This document shows positions 37,291 through 45,247 of a stretch of 64,000 nt of DNA, piece by piece. Each line of letters starts with the position of its first letter. Position 1 is the stretch's first letter. This stretch comes from Exiguobacterium acetylicum DSM 20416. Lineage in GTDB: Bacteria; Bacillota; Bacilli; Exiguobacteriales; Exiguobacteriaceae. The stretch is taken from positions 1,230,501-1,294,500 of the forward strand of contig NZ_JNIR01000001.1 in NCBI RefSeq assembly GCF_000702605.1, given 5' to 3'. Under the pieces are notes generated by a model. It worked only from the letters and a program-made list of their open reading frames with translations, was not told the origin of the DNA and did no database searches. The translations under genes and the position numbers were made by a program.

Positions 37291-37314
37291 CGCCTGCTTG
37301 ACCAGTAACAATCC
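37286..37314 (-). promoter_or_regulatory. RAT antiterminator site before bglP
   Basis: The minus strand reads GGATTGTTACTGG, then TCAAGCAGGCGAAACC, the ribonucleic antiterminator of the LicT/SacT family. Its 29 bases are identical to the RAT before licT. LicT binding would keep the transcript open into bglP. Confidence 0.88.
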
Positions 37315-37362
37315 CTTTAAATATATTTATTAAACATATAATAACAATTATACATTTATATG

Positions 37363-38205
37363 TCAATCCTTCTTTTTTTCTTTGATTAACCTTGTGATAT
37401 GAACCGTTAGGTACAGTTTCTCTTCATCCGTCAACCGATAATCATATTTTGTCTGAATAAAGGTAGCGATTTTTTCAGTGCAGACATAGGACTTTGGATA
37501 TTGCATTTTCACTAGATCGAAAAGCGCACTCTCATCTCCTTCGTATTCGGTTCGTGACACGAGTCGTTGTGCAAAAAATTTAAGGTGAGTAACAAAACGA
37601 TGATAGGCGAGAGCATTCTCATCCCATTCTAATGCAAAGTGGTATTTTACGAGATTTAATACTTCTTGAATGACTTTTGTCATTGAGACGATGTTCGGCA
37701 TCTCTTCGTTTAATTCAGCATTCACGATGTGAAGTGCAATATAGGCTGCTTCGTCTTCAGGTAATATGATATTGAATTTTTCTTCAACTAGTTCAAGTGC
37801 TTGCAGACCAACACTAAACTCATCTTGATATAAACGTTTAATCTCCCAAAGCAATACATTTTTGATCTCTAAACCTTTTTCATGACGTTCTAATGCAAAA
37901 TGTAAATGATCGGCAAGAGCGATATAGACAAGTTCATTGAGTTTTTTTCCAAGCGTCAATTTAGCAATCGTTACGATATCATCAGTCAAGACGATGATTT
38001 CTTCAGGAATTTCTTGAAGTAGTAATTTAAATCGTTCATGATTGCCAGCATCATCGAGATAAAAGACTTTTTCAACATCGGAGGCTAATATCGCCTGCCC
38101 TGAATTCCGTTTAAATCCGATCCCCTTCCCCATGACGACTCGCTCACGCCCTGCTTCGTCAAATACACTGATGACATTGTTGTTGAAAATTTGATGAATG
38201 ATCAT
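37363..38205 (-). CDS. licT: LicT-type transcriptional antiterminator
   Basis: About 280 residues from the ATG at 38205 (AAGGAGG upstream). The N-terminal RNA-binding domain (IIHQIFNNNVISVFDEAGRE...GKGIGFKRNSG) is followed by two PRD domains with histidines in ADHLHFALERH, ALHIVNAE, THLKFFAQR and LTVHITRL, the usual phosphorylation sites. Without substrate BglP inactivates it; with beta-glucosides it binds RAT RNA. Two RATs flank the gene: one before itself, one before bglP. Confidence 0.92.
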   Translation of the reverse strand: MIIHQIFNNNVISVFDEAGRERVVMGKGIGFKRNSGQAILASDVEKVFYLDDAGNHERFKLLLQEIPEEIIVLTDDIVTIAKLTLGKKLNELVYIALADHLHFALERHEKGLEIKNVLLWEIKRLYQDEFSVGLQALELVEEKFNIILPEDEAAYIALHIVNAELNEEMPNIVSMTKVIQEVLNLVKYHFALEWDENALAYHRFVTHLKFFAQRLVSRTEYEGDESALFDLVKMQYPKSYVCTEKIATFIQTKYDYRLTDEEKLYLTVHITRLIKEKKKD

Positions 38206-38235
38206 CGGTGACCTCCTTCCAAATCGAAAAAATAG

Positions 38236-38288
38236 AAAAACCCAAATCAAACGTCACTCACGGTTCCAGTGATCGCTGATTTGGGTTT
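38236..38288 (-). terminator. Regulated terminator before licT
   Basis: AAACCCAAATCA (38238-38249) pairs with TGATTTGGGTTT (38277-38288), with an inner TCACT/AGTGA stem; on the minus strand T-rich sequence follows. It shares bases with the RAT. Confidence 0.85.
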
Positions 38289-38312
38289 CGCCTGCTTGAC
38301 CAGTAACAATCC
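38284..38312 (-). promoter_or_regulatory. RAT antiterminator site before licT
   Basis: Same 29 bases as at 37286-37314. It allows LicT to promote its own readthrough, a positive loop. Confidence 0.88.
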
Positions 38313-38381
38313 CTATTCCATTACATTCTATACCATTTTTGATAACGGTTACAAGCATCATTTTTATAAACATTTAATTCT

Positions 38382-38735
38382 TCACATCTTTCGATTCACG
38401 TACAGCAATACAAGCGGAAAGAATAAAAGTTGTCCTCCTAATGCTAGTAACAGAGCAAATTGAATGTCTTGAATGATCGACAGATTAACGAGTACCAAGA
38501 TTAAAAAAAGATATCCGATACTTACGAGATAAGCGATATGTCCACTACGGATTTTAACCGCTCCTTGGCGCTCATCATACGGTTCCGTTGGCGAGAATAC
38601 CGTTCCTGTGATACGTGACGTGACACCTGCTAAAACAAGGATGATTCCGAGTGTTTTAGCCGCTGGATCCGTCATTGTTAAGTAAAGACCCGCTCCAATT
38701 AAAATGATGTCTAAGAACACATTGACTCGCTTCAT
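38382..38735 (-). CDS. Four-helix membrane protein next to XRE gene
   Basis: A 117-residue protein with helices at VFLDIILIGAGLYLTM, LGIILVLAGVTSRITG, IAYLVSIGYLFLILVLVNL and FALLLALGGQLLFFPLVLLYV. It contains YDERQG, the central motif of the DUF2178 kind. Its ATG overlaps the stop of the XRE gene. This mirrors the XRE/DUF3169 pair. Confidence 0.72.
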   Translation of the reverse strand: MKRVNVFLDIILIGAGLYLTMTDPAAKTLGIILVLAGVTSRITGTVFSPTEPYDERQGAVKIRSGHIAYLVSIGYLFLILVLVNLSIIQDIQFALLLALGGQLLFFPLVLLYVNRKM

Positions 38736-38947
38736 GCTGTTCCCTCCTCGCTCGTTCGATTCGGTGTAAAAATTTCTTCGATTCGCCGCTCAAATAGATC
38801 AGCTAGTGTAAACGCGAGGTCGAGTGACGGATTATACCGCTCTTTTTCAATGGAAATGACCGTCTGACGCGACACATTCAATCGTTTTGCCAGTTCGCCT
38901 TGCGACCAGCCACGTTCTTCGCGCATCTCTCTGACCTTATTTTTCAT
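38732..38947 (-). CDS. XRE-family regulator
   Basis: A 71-residue helix-turn-helix protein: VREMREERGWSQGELAKRLNVSRQTVISIEKERYNPSLDLAF. It is coupled to the membrane protein gene by a four-base overlap and preceded by a good promoter at 38967-38996. Role: local repressor of the pair, by analogy. Confidence 0.9.
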   Translation of the reverse strand: MKNKVREMREERGWSQGELAKRLNVSRQTVISIEKERYNPSLDLAFTLADLFERRIEEIFTPNRTSEEGTA

Positions 38948-38966
38948 GATCCCACCTCACTCTTCC

Positions 38967-38996
38967 ACTATATGTAAATAACACACTACCTGTCAA
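38967..38996 (-). promoter_or_regulatory. Promoter of XRE/membrane operon
   Basis: On the minus strand TTGACA (38996-38991) and TATAGT (38972-38967) are 18 bases apart. The spacer contains GTGTTATTTACATA. Confidence 0.65.
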
Positions 38997-39009
38997 GTTT
39001 CCTTTACAT

Positions 39010-39459
39010 TCATTTTATACGTTCCCACATGATATATCGCTCATCGCTCCCGACCTGCATCAATCCCACTTTTTCGAGTACTCGGATCGATGCTTGATTC
39101 GTCGACTCCGTCTTCGCAAGTACTCCTGTCACTTCCGTTTGTTCGAACGCCCATTCGATCAATGCTTGAACTGCTTCCGTCGCAAACCCTTGATTGAGAT
39201 ACGCTGGTAACAGACCATAACCGATTTCGACCGCTTGTCGTATGTCCGGCTTCCCCTTGAATCCGATATCCCCGATTACTTGACTATCCTTTGTCATGAC
39301 GAGCCAGCTGCCCCAGTATAGTAGCGAGGGATCTGACGCTATTGACATCAAATGATGCTGAACTTCCGGTCCGTTATCGTAGTGCTGTTGTTGTAAACGT
39401 GTCACGTCATTCGCTGTACATGGATGAATCGTCAATCGCTTTGTTTGAAGGGTTATCAT
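39010..39459 (-). CDS. GNAT N-acetyltransferase (RimJ/RimL-like)
   Basis: 149 residues from the ATG at 39459 (AAGGAGA upstream). It has LQTKRLTIHPCTANDVTRL, EIGYGLLPAYLNQGFATEAVQALIEWAF (the acetyl-CoA loop region) and TESTNQASIRVLEKVGL. It transfers acetyl from acetyl-CoA to an amine; the target is unknown. Confidence 0.87.
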   Translation of the reverse strand: MITLQTKRLTIHPCTANDVTRLQQQHYDNGPEVQHHLMSIASDPSLLYWGSWLVMTKDSQVIGDIGFKGKPDIRQAVEIGYGLLPAYLNQGFATEAVQALIEWAFEQTEVTGVLAKTESTNQASIRVLEKVGLMQVGSDERYIMWERIK

Positions 39460-39475
39460 TACTTTGTCTCCTTTT

Positions 39476-39820
39476 TTATGTTTGCCACCACTGTTGTAGG
39501 TAACGTTGGATATACCAACAAACGATAAAAAGACTTGTTGCACCGAGTATACTGTAAAAAATAGGAATCCCTAAGCGGATCAATCCATATAAGACGGCAA
39601 GCAATAAGAACGTCGCTGGTAATCCGAGTAACACACTCTTTAAGAATGTACTCAGTTCTGCCCGTTCACTTCCCTGTTTAACGAGCCAGGCAAAGCTAAT
39701 CAGACTGACGACGGGCAATGCAGACAACACACCACCCAGTGACGGTGAACGCCGGGCGACTTCGGTAACAAGACCAATGACTAGTGCGCTCGAAAACACC
39801 TTAACGAGAAAAGCAGTCAT
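39476..39820 (-). CDS. DUF3147 family membrane protein
   Basis: 114 residues with four helices. SALVIGLVTEVARRSPSLGGVLSALPVVSLISFAWL is the typical DUF3147 opening. The ATG at 39820 lies inside the end of the MarR gene (20-base overlap), with GGGAGG upstream. Function unknown; likely regulated with the MarR gene. Confidence 0.8.
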   Translation of the reverse strand: MTAFLVKVFSSALVIGLVTEVARRSPSLGGVLSALPVVSLISFAWLVKQGSERAELSTFLKSVLLGLPATFLLLAVLYGLIRLGIPIFYSILGATSLFIVCWYIQRYLQQWWQT

Positions 39821-40205
39821 CTGCCGCCTCCCGCAACAATCGAAACGCCTGTTCAATCGCCTGTTGGTCTGTTTTTGACATCGTAGCAAGGACTTGATTT
39901 AACCGTTCAGGATCAAGTTCCGTATGACGACGAACAATTATATCCCCCATGTCTGTCAAACCAATCGTCACTTGGCGTTGGTCTTCTGGATTCCGTTTTT
40001 TTTCGATATAGCCTAATCTGTCCAACTTTTTGACGTGCTCGGACGTCGTATTATGTGAGAGGCGAAATGCCTCGGCAATCTGCTTGATCGTCGGATTCAC
40101 CGCAAATTGAATGTATTGCAAAATACGCACACTTTGGTGAGACAGGTTTTCTTCGAACCGTGGATGTAATTGATAATAAATTTTTGCAAAATCAGCTGAA
40201 ATCAT
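39801..40205 (-). CDS. MarR family regulator
   Basis: 134 residues. Winged helix PTIKQIAEAFRLSHNTTSEHVKKLDRLGYIEKKRNPEDQRQVTIGLTDMG, with flanking dimer helices. A palindrome at 40235-40259 lies upstream, shared with the divergent lipoprotein gene. GGGGGGAGCATC precedes the ATG. Confidence 0.88.
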   Translation of the reverse strand: MISADFAKIYYQLHPRFEENLSHQSVRILQYIQFAVNPTIKQIAEAFRLSHNTTSEHVKKLDRLGYIEKKRNPEDQRQVTIGLTDMGDIIVRRHTELDPERLNQVLATMSKTDQQAIEQAFRLLREAADDCFSR

Positions 40206-40220
40206 GATGCTCCCCCCTTA

Positions 40221-40259
40221 TATCGTATAATTCGAATATATCGTAAAACACGATATATT
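40221..40259. promoter_or_regulatory. TATCGT repeats, likely MarR operator
   Basis: AATATATCGT (40235-40244) and ACGATATATT (40250-40259) form a perfect 10-5-10 inverted repeat. A third TATCGT lies at 40221-40226. It lies in the MarR/lipoprotein intergenic space. Confidence 0.65.
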
Positions 40260-40281
40260 AACAGAGAAAGAGATGTGTTTC

Positions 40282-40638
40282 ATGAAAAAAACGTTAGCTA
40301 CTATCGTATTGGTCATTCTTTTTCTCAGTGGATGCTTAGCGGAGACGACGATGACAACGACGGACCTCATCGCGGCGGATGCCATTAAACAAGATCAAGA
40401 CGTCATCCGCTTGAACGATCGCGTGTATCGACTAGATCAGGTCGTAACCGTCTCGATTCTTTCTTTGACTCCTGGTCCACATGTTCAAAAAATAGCATCC
40501 GAAAAGACGCTCAAGGACGGCATGGCAACTCGTCTTAATAGCGATACGGTCATCTATCAAGAAAAAGATGATACGATGTTTTTATATGTGCAGCGAAACA
40601 AGAAGTGGTATCGCTATCAATCCATTCCTGAAGGATGA
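40282..40638 (+). CDS. Hypothetical lipoprotein
   Basis: 118 residues from the ATG at 40282. The signal KKTLATIVLVILFLSGC ends in a lipobox; the rest is polar and has no known domain. It is followed after 12 bases by the nucleotidyltransferase gene. Possibly under MarR control. Confidence 0.7.
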   Translation: MKKTLATIVLVILFLSGCLAETTMTTTDLIAADAIKQDQDVIRLNDRVYRLDQVVTVSILSLTPGPHVQKIASEKTLKDGMATRLNSDTVIYQEKDDTMFLYVQRNKKWYRYQSIPEG

Positions 40639-40650
40639 GGAGGAAGACAG

Positions 40651-41418
40651 ATGCAGTATCCAACGACATTGGGCACGAAAAATGGCTACATCCACAATCC
40701 GACTTCCGCTGAAGCGATTCCTGTCCGTTATCGTGCCGTGATTCGAGACGTCGTCGCCTATGTACAAACCTTATCCGTGTTTCATGGCGTGTACTTGTAT
40801 GGAAGCGTCGCAAAAGGAACGGCGCGTCCCTTTGAATCCGACCTCGATTTTACACTGATTTTGACAGAGCCGTTGACGGAAGAAGAACACATGCAGTTAG
40901 ATAAACGGACGGAACACTGGTTGACGGACTATCCATTCGTCACCAAAATCGATTATGACATCGGTCTGCTTGACAACGTCATACGGGACGACGAAGTTCT
41001 TCGCTGGGGCGTCTGGTTGAAATCCGTCAACTTGTTTTTGGCAGGCGAAAATCTCCAAAGTCGATTTCCATCCCTTCGTCCGACACGCGCTCTTGGCTTC
41101 GCGTTAAACAGTGGAGTATGTGAGCAGTTGAAAACGGATTTATTTCTCTTAGAAACCGGTCAGGTCGCTCTGCTTCATTCCAAATCGATCGTGAAACGGA
41201 TTATTCGGAGCACCTATCACCTTATTCTAGAAGACGATCAAAGCTTCGTGCATGACCTAGAGACACTCCGCCCGATCCTGCTTCATTATTTCCCTGACGA
41301 ACCGCGCTTTTTGTCACTGTTCACCACATACGATACACACCAAATCATTTCGATAGAGGATGTCCACTACTTTGTAGATTGGTTCATGTCTCGAATGCCG
41401 GACGAATCAATCCTTTAA
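40651..41418 (+). CDS. Nucleotidyltransferase domain protein
   Basis: 255 residues. LYGSVAKGTARPFESDLDFTLIL (about residues 49-72) is the classic nucleotidyltransferase motif; a third aspartate is in KIDYDIGLL. The helical C-terminal region (residues 150-255) resembles aminoglycoside adenylyltransferase-type proteins. The substrate is unknown, so no resistance claim is made. GAGGAGGAAGACAG precedes the ATG. Confidence 0.82.
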   Translation: MQYPTTLGTKNGYIHNPTSAEAIPVRYRAVIRDVVAYVQTLSVFHGVYLYGSVAKGTARPFESDLDFTLILTEPLTEEEHMQLDKRTEHWLTDYPFVTKIDYDIGLLDNVIRDDEVLRWGVWLKSVNLFLAGENLQSRFPSLRPTRALGFALNSGVCEQLKTDLFLLETGQVALLHSKSIVKRIIRSTYHLILEDDQSFVHDLETLRPILLHYFPDEPRFLSLFTTYDTHQIISIEDVHYFVDWFMSRMPDESIL

Positions 41419-42117
41419 TCGAAACAGACCAGTCCACAGTCCAGCATGACCAAATAATGCCTCTGGATTGTCGACGGGTTTCATTTCCGTTAGTTCGATG
41501 ACGTCGAATGCATCGAATATGGCGAGTAACCACTCTTTCGTATAGCCGAGTCCGCCTTGGAGACTGTTTTCTTGATAGACCTCCCAGTCCGTCAACGTCG
41601 CCCCGCCAAGCGGACCGCCCGCAACAAAACACGTCAATCCGAAATATCCTCCTGGCCGCAACATCTCTTTTATTCGCGTCACGTAGGTCAAACGTCGATG
41701 TGGCGCCATATGATGAAAACAGCCGGAATCGTAAATGAAATCATATGTATTCTGTTCGGTCGTCTCTAGAAAATCTTGTTTTCGAAACGCAACATGCGCT
41801 CCAGCCTGTTGTGCTTGTTCTGTTGACCAGTCTAACGCGGTTGCTGAAAGATCGAGTCCCGTCACCGAAAAACCGTGTGTTGCGAGGTAGATCGCGTTAC
41901 GTCCCGGTCCTGTCCCGAGATCTAACGCGTCACCCGGTGAGAGCCATCCCTGTTCGATATAGCGAACTAAGTTCTCGTCAGGGATGTTCTTAAAAAACGG
42001 AACCGGTTTCGTACGATCTTCATAAAATTTGTCCCAAAATGGTTCCGGTTCACGCAATCGCGCGTCGAGCATCTTTAAAATATCCTCCATCGTATCAATC
42101 GTCTGTGGTTCTGTCAT
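41407..42117 (-). CDS. Class I SAM-dependent methyltransferase
   Basis: 236 residues. The SAM-binding motif ALDLGTGPGRNAIYLATHGFSVTGLDLS and the acidic DFIYDSGCFHHM are clear. The opening WDKFYEDRTKPVPFFKN resembles small-molecule methyltransferases of the TehB/UbiE kind. The target is unknown. It overlaps the nucleotidyltransferase gene tail to tail by 12 bases. Confidence 0.86.
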   Translation of the reverse strand: MTEPQTIDTMEDILKMLDARLREPEPFWDKFYEDRTKPVPFFKNIPDENLVRYIEQGWLSPGDALDLGTGPGRNAIYLATHGFSVTGLDLSATALDWSTEQAQQAGAHVAFRKQDFLETTEQNTYDFIYDSGCFHHMAPHRRLTYVTRIKEMLRPGGYFGLTCFVAGGPLGGATLTDWEVYQENSLQGGLGYTKEWLLAIFDAFDVIELTEMKPVDNPEALFGHAGLWTGLFRLKD

Positions 42118-42300
42118 TGATCAGTTCTCCCTCTTTTCTTCTATAATAATGTATTCGTGTTTCCCTACTGATTTCCCTGTATTTCTCGGATAGAAATGCG
42201 CTATTTTTCTTACCTTACGATATTGTTAGTATGTTCTTGAAATCTCTCATGCTACACTAGCCTGTAATTGAAACAACCATTCAAAAGGGAGATATCTTGC

Positions 42301-42936
42301 ATGCGTCAACATCCGACTTCCACTTCCACCTTAGCAACGGATGAGAAGATCATCCGCTTGATTCAAGGTCTTCATCAAATGCACCATTCACCTATGAAAG
42401 CTACCCATTATCAAAAGTTAGCAGCTCAACTTCCTTATCCTTCGCTTGAAGAGATCAATGCCCGATTCGGTTCGTGGGCACACCTGTTAGAACGAGCGGG
42501 AATCGTCAAGACTTCCCATTTATCGACGAAAGAACGCATGACGTTGAACCGTCCCGCTGCGGTCAAGCGAACGAAACGGTGGTCGATCGAAGAAAGCGTC
42601 GCTTTTTATGTCGCACAGAAAGGAACGAACATGACGATTCGCTCCTACACGGAATTGCGGGATCTACATCCGGAGATGTTAAGTGCCAATACGATCATTC
42701 GTCGGTTCGGTACATGGAAAAATGCCTTAACACACTTCGACCTCACCTCGAACGGCTTCTTCACAGATCAAGACTGCTTAGACGCTCTTGAACAAGCTGC
42801 AGCCACGCATGGACCACTTCTGACGAGTCAACAATATGCCAAGTGGGCGCGTGCGCACCAAGCACCTTCACTGACGTTGTTGATTGAACGTTTCTCCAGT
42901 TGGCGCGAAGCCTTGCGTCGTCTCGAGATCGAATAA
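42301..42936 (+). CDS. Three homing-endonuclease-associated repeats, no nuclease
   Basis: 211 residues made of three repeats of about 55 residues (14-68, 94-148, 155-209). Each ends in a shared core: RFGSWAHLLERAGI, RFGTWKNALTHFDL and RFSSWREALRRLEI. Before it comes a Y-x-x-L or Y-x-x-W helix and P-S/S-A. This matches the homing-endonuclease-associated repeat (HNH_repeat), a DNA-binding module. No HNH or other nuclease motif is present. It stands alone with its own terminator; a DNA-binding role is inferred. Confidence 0.72.
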   Translation: MRQHPTSTSTLATDEKIIRLIQGLHQMHHSPMKATHYQKLAAQLPYPSLEEINARFGSWAHLLERAGIVKTSHLSTKERMTLNRPAAVKRTKRWSIEESVAFYVAQKGTNMTIRSYTELRDLHPEMLSANTIIRRFGTWKNALTHFDLTSNGFFTDQDCLDALEQAAATHGPLLTSQQYAKWARAHQAPSLTLLIERFSSWREALRRLEIE

Positions 42937-42982
42937 AAAGGATCGTGCCCGCTGATTGATTCGACGGGACACGATCCTTTTT
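42935..42982. terminator. Strong bidirectional terminator
   Basis: AAAAAGGATCGTG near 42936 pairs with CACGATCCTTTTT ending at 42982, extended by CCCG/CGGG. It separates converging genes. Confidence 0.88.
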
Positions 42983-42984
42983 GA

Positions 42985-43395
42985 TTATTGTTTTGGCAAT
43001 CGCAGGAGCTCATGTTCCGCTTCTTCAGCGCATTTACGTAACGTATAGATCGACTGCTTCTTATCGCTTGTCTTGTTGAGTTGCTGACAGATTTCGTTTT
43101 TACGATCATCGTCTGTCGTACCGAACTGATCACGCGATGAATCGGACGTGTATTGATACGACTTACCATCATACTTGACATCATACAAAATCGGGTCTCC
43201 TTCAGTCGTAAACGCCGTGATGCGAATCTGATCCGATTTGCCTTGCGTTGACTTTTTCAAAAAGGACTCGAATCGGTCTCTGTTCGTAACATCCTTCTGG
43301 ACAATGATGTCGCCATTCTTCTTCTCCTCTTCCATCGTATATTTTCCGAAACCAGCTAAACAAAGCAGACATACCACAAGACAGAGCTTTCGCAT
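42985..43395 (-). CDS. DUF4362 secreted protein
   Basis: 136 residues. A signal segment LCLVVCLLCLAGFG is followed by NGDIIVQKDVTNRDRFESFL and SDQIRITAFTTEGDPILYDVKYDGKSYQYTSDSSRDQFG, the pattern of DUF4362. The start ATG at 43395 follows AAGGAG. It is an exported protein of unknown function. Confidence 0.82.
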   Translation of the reverse strand: MRKLCLVVCLLCLAGFGKYTMEEEKKNGDIIVQKDVTNRDRFESFLKKSTQGKSDQIRITAFTTEGDPILYDVKYDGKSYQYTSDSSRDQFGTTDDDRKNEICQQLNKTSDKKQSIYTLRKCAEEAEHELLRLPKQ

Positions 43396-43415
43396 CACTC
43401 ACCGACTCCTTCTCA

Positions 43416-43919
43416 CTATTTCGCTAATAGACGATCGAGGCGATACAGTTGCGACGTAAAGCCCTCCTTCATCCCCATACCGAGCACTTCTTGCACAGCT
43501 TCTTCTGTCTCATAGGTCGACTCGAAGACGATCAACGTCGTCTCCCCATGATCAATGAATGTCGTGACATTCTCGCTTCCTGGTAAATGTTCAGAGATCA
43601 CCCCTGACGCGTCTGAGAAGTAATCGGCATGACTATACGTGTTCGGAGCATCGATGTTTCTGAAAATCGCTTTCCCCCACGACTCCATGCCGTAAAAGTC
43701 ACCTTGCGCCGGATCAACACAGCGCATGCAATAATGCCACATACCACCCGGTTGAAATTCGAACGTCTTGATCGCTGTCTCCCAGCCTTCCGGTCCCCAC
43801 CACGCTTCAAGCTGTTCTTTTTCCGTAAATGCGGCAAAGACGCTATCTCGCGGCGCTTCACACGTCCATTCCATTCGTAGCGTCTTCCCCTCAATCGAAG
43901 TCTTCAATTCCTTTTTCAT
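43416..43919 (-). CDS. SRPBCC / AHSA1 protein with ArsR partner
   Basis: 167 residues. The opening RMEWTCEAPRDSVFAAFTEKEQLEAWWGPEGW and closing GMGMKEGFTSQLYRLDRLL are typical of AHSA1 proteins. It overlaps the ArsR gene by 29 bases; ArsR-SRPBCC pairs are frequent in bacteria. A ligand-binding role is likely, but the ligand is unknown. Confidence 0.87.
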   Translation of the reverse strand: MKKELKTSIEGKTLRMEWTCEAPRDSVFAAFTEKEQLEAWWGPEGWETAIKTFEFQPGGMWHYCMRCVDPAQGDFYGMESWGKAIFRNIDAPNTYSHADYFSDASGVISEHLPGSENVTTFIDHGETTLIVFESTYETEEAVQEVLGMGMKEGFTSQLYRLDRLLAK

Positions 43920-44256
43920 TCGTCCCGTCTCCCTTCACGTTCGACTGAATCTGCTTCAAATGTGCGTCTAAACGATGCATGCGGGCCTCCATTTGCGCTA
44001 GCGAGTTGCTCCATATGACGAGTTCTCGAAACGCTTCTGGACGAAGACTGTACAAGCGACGATTCGCCTGTCGTTCGACAGTGATCAGTTCCGCGTCAAG
44101 CAACAGCTTCAAATGCTTCGAGGTTTGCGGTTGGCGTAACTGTAATTGTTCAGCTAACTCATTGACGGAGCGAGGACCGTTTCGTAACGCTTCGATCAGT
44201 TGGAGCCGTGTCGCGTCTCCGAGTGCTGAGAATCGTATTGGTATCCGATCGTTCAT
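43891..44256 (-). CDS. ArsR-family regulator
   Basis: 121 residues. Winged helix FSALGDATRLQLIEALRNGPRSVNELAEQLQLRQPQTSKHLKLLLDAELITVERQANRRLYSL. It has no cysteine metal site, so it is not a metal sensor. A candidate operator lies at 44280-44299. It pairs with the SRPBCC gene. Confidence 0.9.
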   Translation of the reverse strand: MNDRIPIRFSALGDATRLQLIEALRNGPRSVNELAEQLQLRQPQTSKHLKLLLDAELITVERQANRRLYSLRPEAFRELVIWSNSLAQMEARMHRLDAHLKQIQSNVKGDGTNEKGIEDFD

Positions 44257-44279
44257 ATCCGTTCACCTCTTTATTTTAT

Positions 44280-44299
44280 ATATTCCCAATTTGGAATAT
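44280..44299. promoter_or_regulatory. ATATTCC/GGAATAT inverted repeat
   Basis: ATATTCC (44280-44286) and GGAATAT (44293-44299) are inverted, 6 bases apart; a further AGAATAT follows about 10 bases on. It is 24 bases upstream of the arsR start. Confidence 0.5.
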
Positions 44300-44392
44300 T
44301 CTAAACTAAGAATATAAAAAATGCAAAATGATTGTCAGATGCGTTCAAATGACGTACGTTCTAAACAACCTGTATGAAAAGAGCGTGAACCA

Positions 44393-45247
44393 ATGAAGAC
44401 CGAATGGATGGAGGCATTCCTCGTCACCGCGGAGACCGGCAGCCTGACGAAAGCAAGCGAAGTATTGCATATGACGCAACCGGCGTTAAGTAAACAAATC
44501 AAAAGTCTTGAGAGTGCGCTTGATGTCTCTTTGTTACACCGATCGGCACATGGTGTCACGTTGACGCCAGCAGGCGAAATCGTCTTTGAAGAGAGTCGTG
44601 AACTGATTGATCGGATCGATCAGATGAAACGACGGATCGGTACGATCGACGAACGGACGACCTTAACGCTCGGATCATGGCCAAGCGTCGCGATGACGTA
44701 TCTCCCGCGTCACGTCTCGCGTCAAGCAACAGCACCAGATCTCAAGTTGAAGACGGCGCATACGACGATCGATTTGATGCAAGGTCTTGAAGAACGCCGA
44801 TACGATGCTGTCTTACTCGACGATCGTCACCATGTCCATCCGTATCATACGACCCATTTGTATACGGAGAACTTTTTACTTTATGTCCATCAAGACGATG
44901 AACGATTCACAGGCTGTACGTCTGTGGCGTTTGAGCAAATTCGTGACGCCTCTTTCTTGTCGCTTCCGATCGATTGCGATTCGACGAACATCCTAAAGGA
45001 CGCGTTCATCGAGCGAGGTGCTGTCTATCAATCAGAAAACGAGATGGAATTCGGATCAAGCGTCCTCGGTTTCATCCGTGCAGGACTTGGTATCGCTCTA
45101 TTGCCGGAGATTTTCCAAGATGGACTGTCCCCTGAAATCAAGACGTTACCGGTCGACGGGTTTGATGTCGTCCGCGAATTGTCACTCGTCTCACGAGACG
45201 CCTCCCATCATGCGATCCTGCTTGATTTACTCGGTCAGTCGCGCTGA
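44393..45247 (+). CDS. LysR-family regulator
   Basis: 284 residues. N-terminal helix-turn-helix MEAFLVTAETGSLTKASEVLHMTQPALSKQIKSLESALDVSLLHR, then a substrate-binding-type effector domain from about residue 90. The gene is divergent from ArsR and converges on the membrane protein gene. The target is unknown. Confidence 0.9.
   Translation: MKTEWMEAFLVTAETGSLTKASEVLHMTQPALSKQIKSLESALDVSLLHRSAHGVTLTPAGEIVFEESRELIDRIDQMKRRIGTIDERTTLTLGSWPSVAMTYLPRHVSRQATAPDLKLKTAHTTIDLMQGLEERRYDAVLLDDRHHVHPYHTTHLYTENFLLYVHQDDERFTGCTSVAFEQIRDASFLSLPIDCDSTNILKDAFIERGAVYQSENEMEFGSSVLGFIRAGLGIALLPEIFQDGLSPEIKTLPVDGFDVVRELSLVSRDASHHAILLDLLGQSR

Noticed and set aside
40651-41418. Specific aminoglycoside resistance gene
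   Set aside because: The nucleotidyltransferase motif is clear, but nothing in the sequence fixes the substrate.
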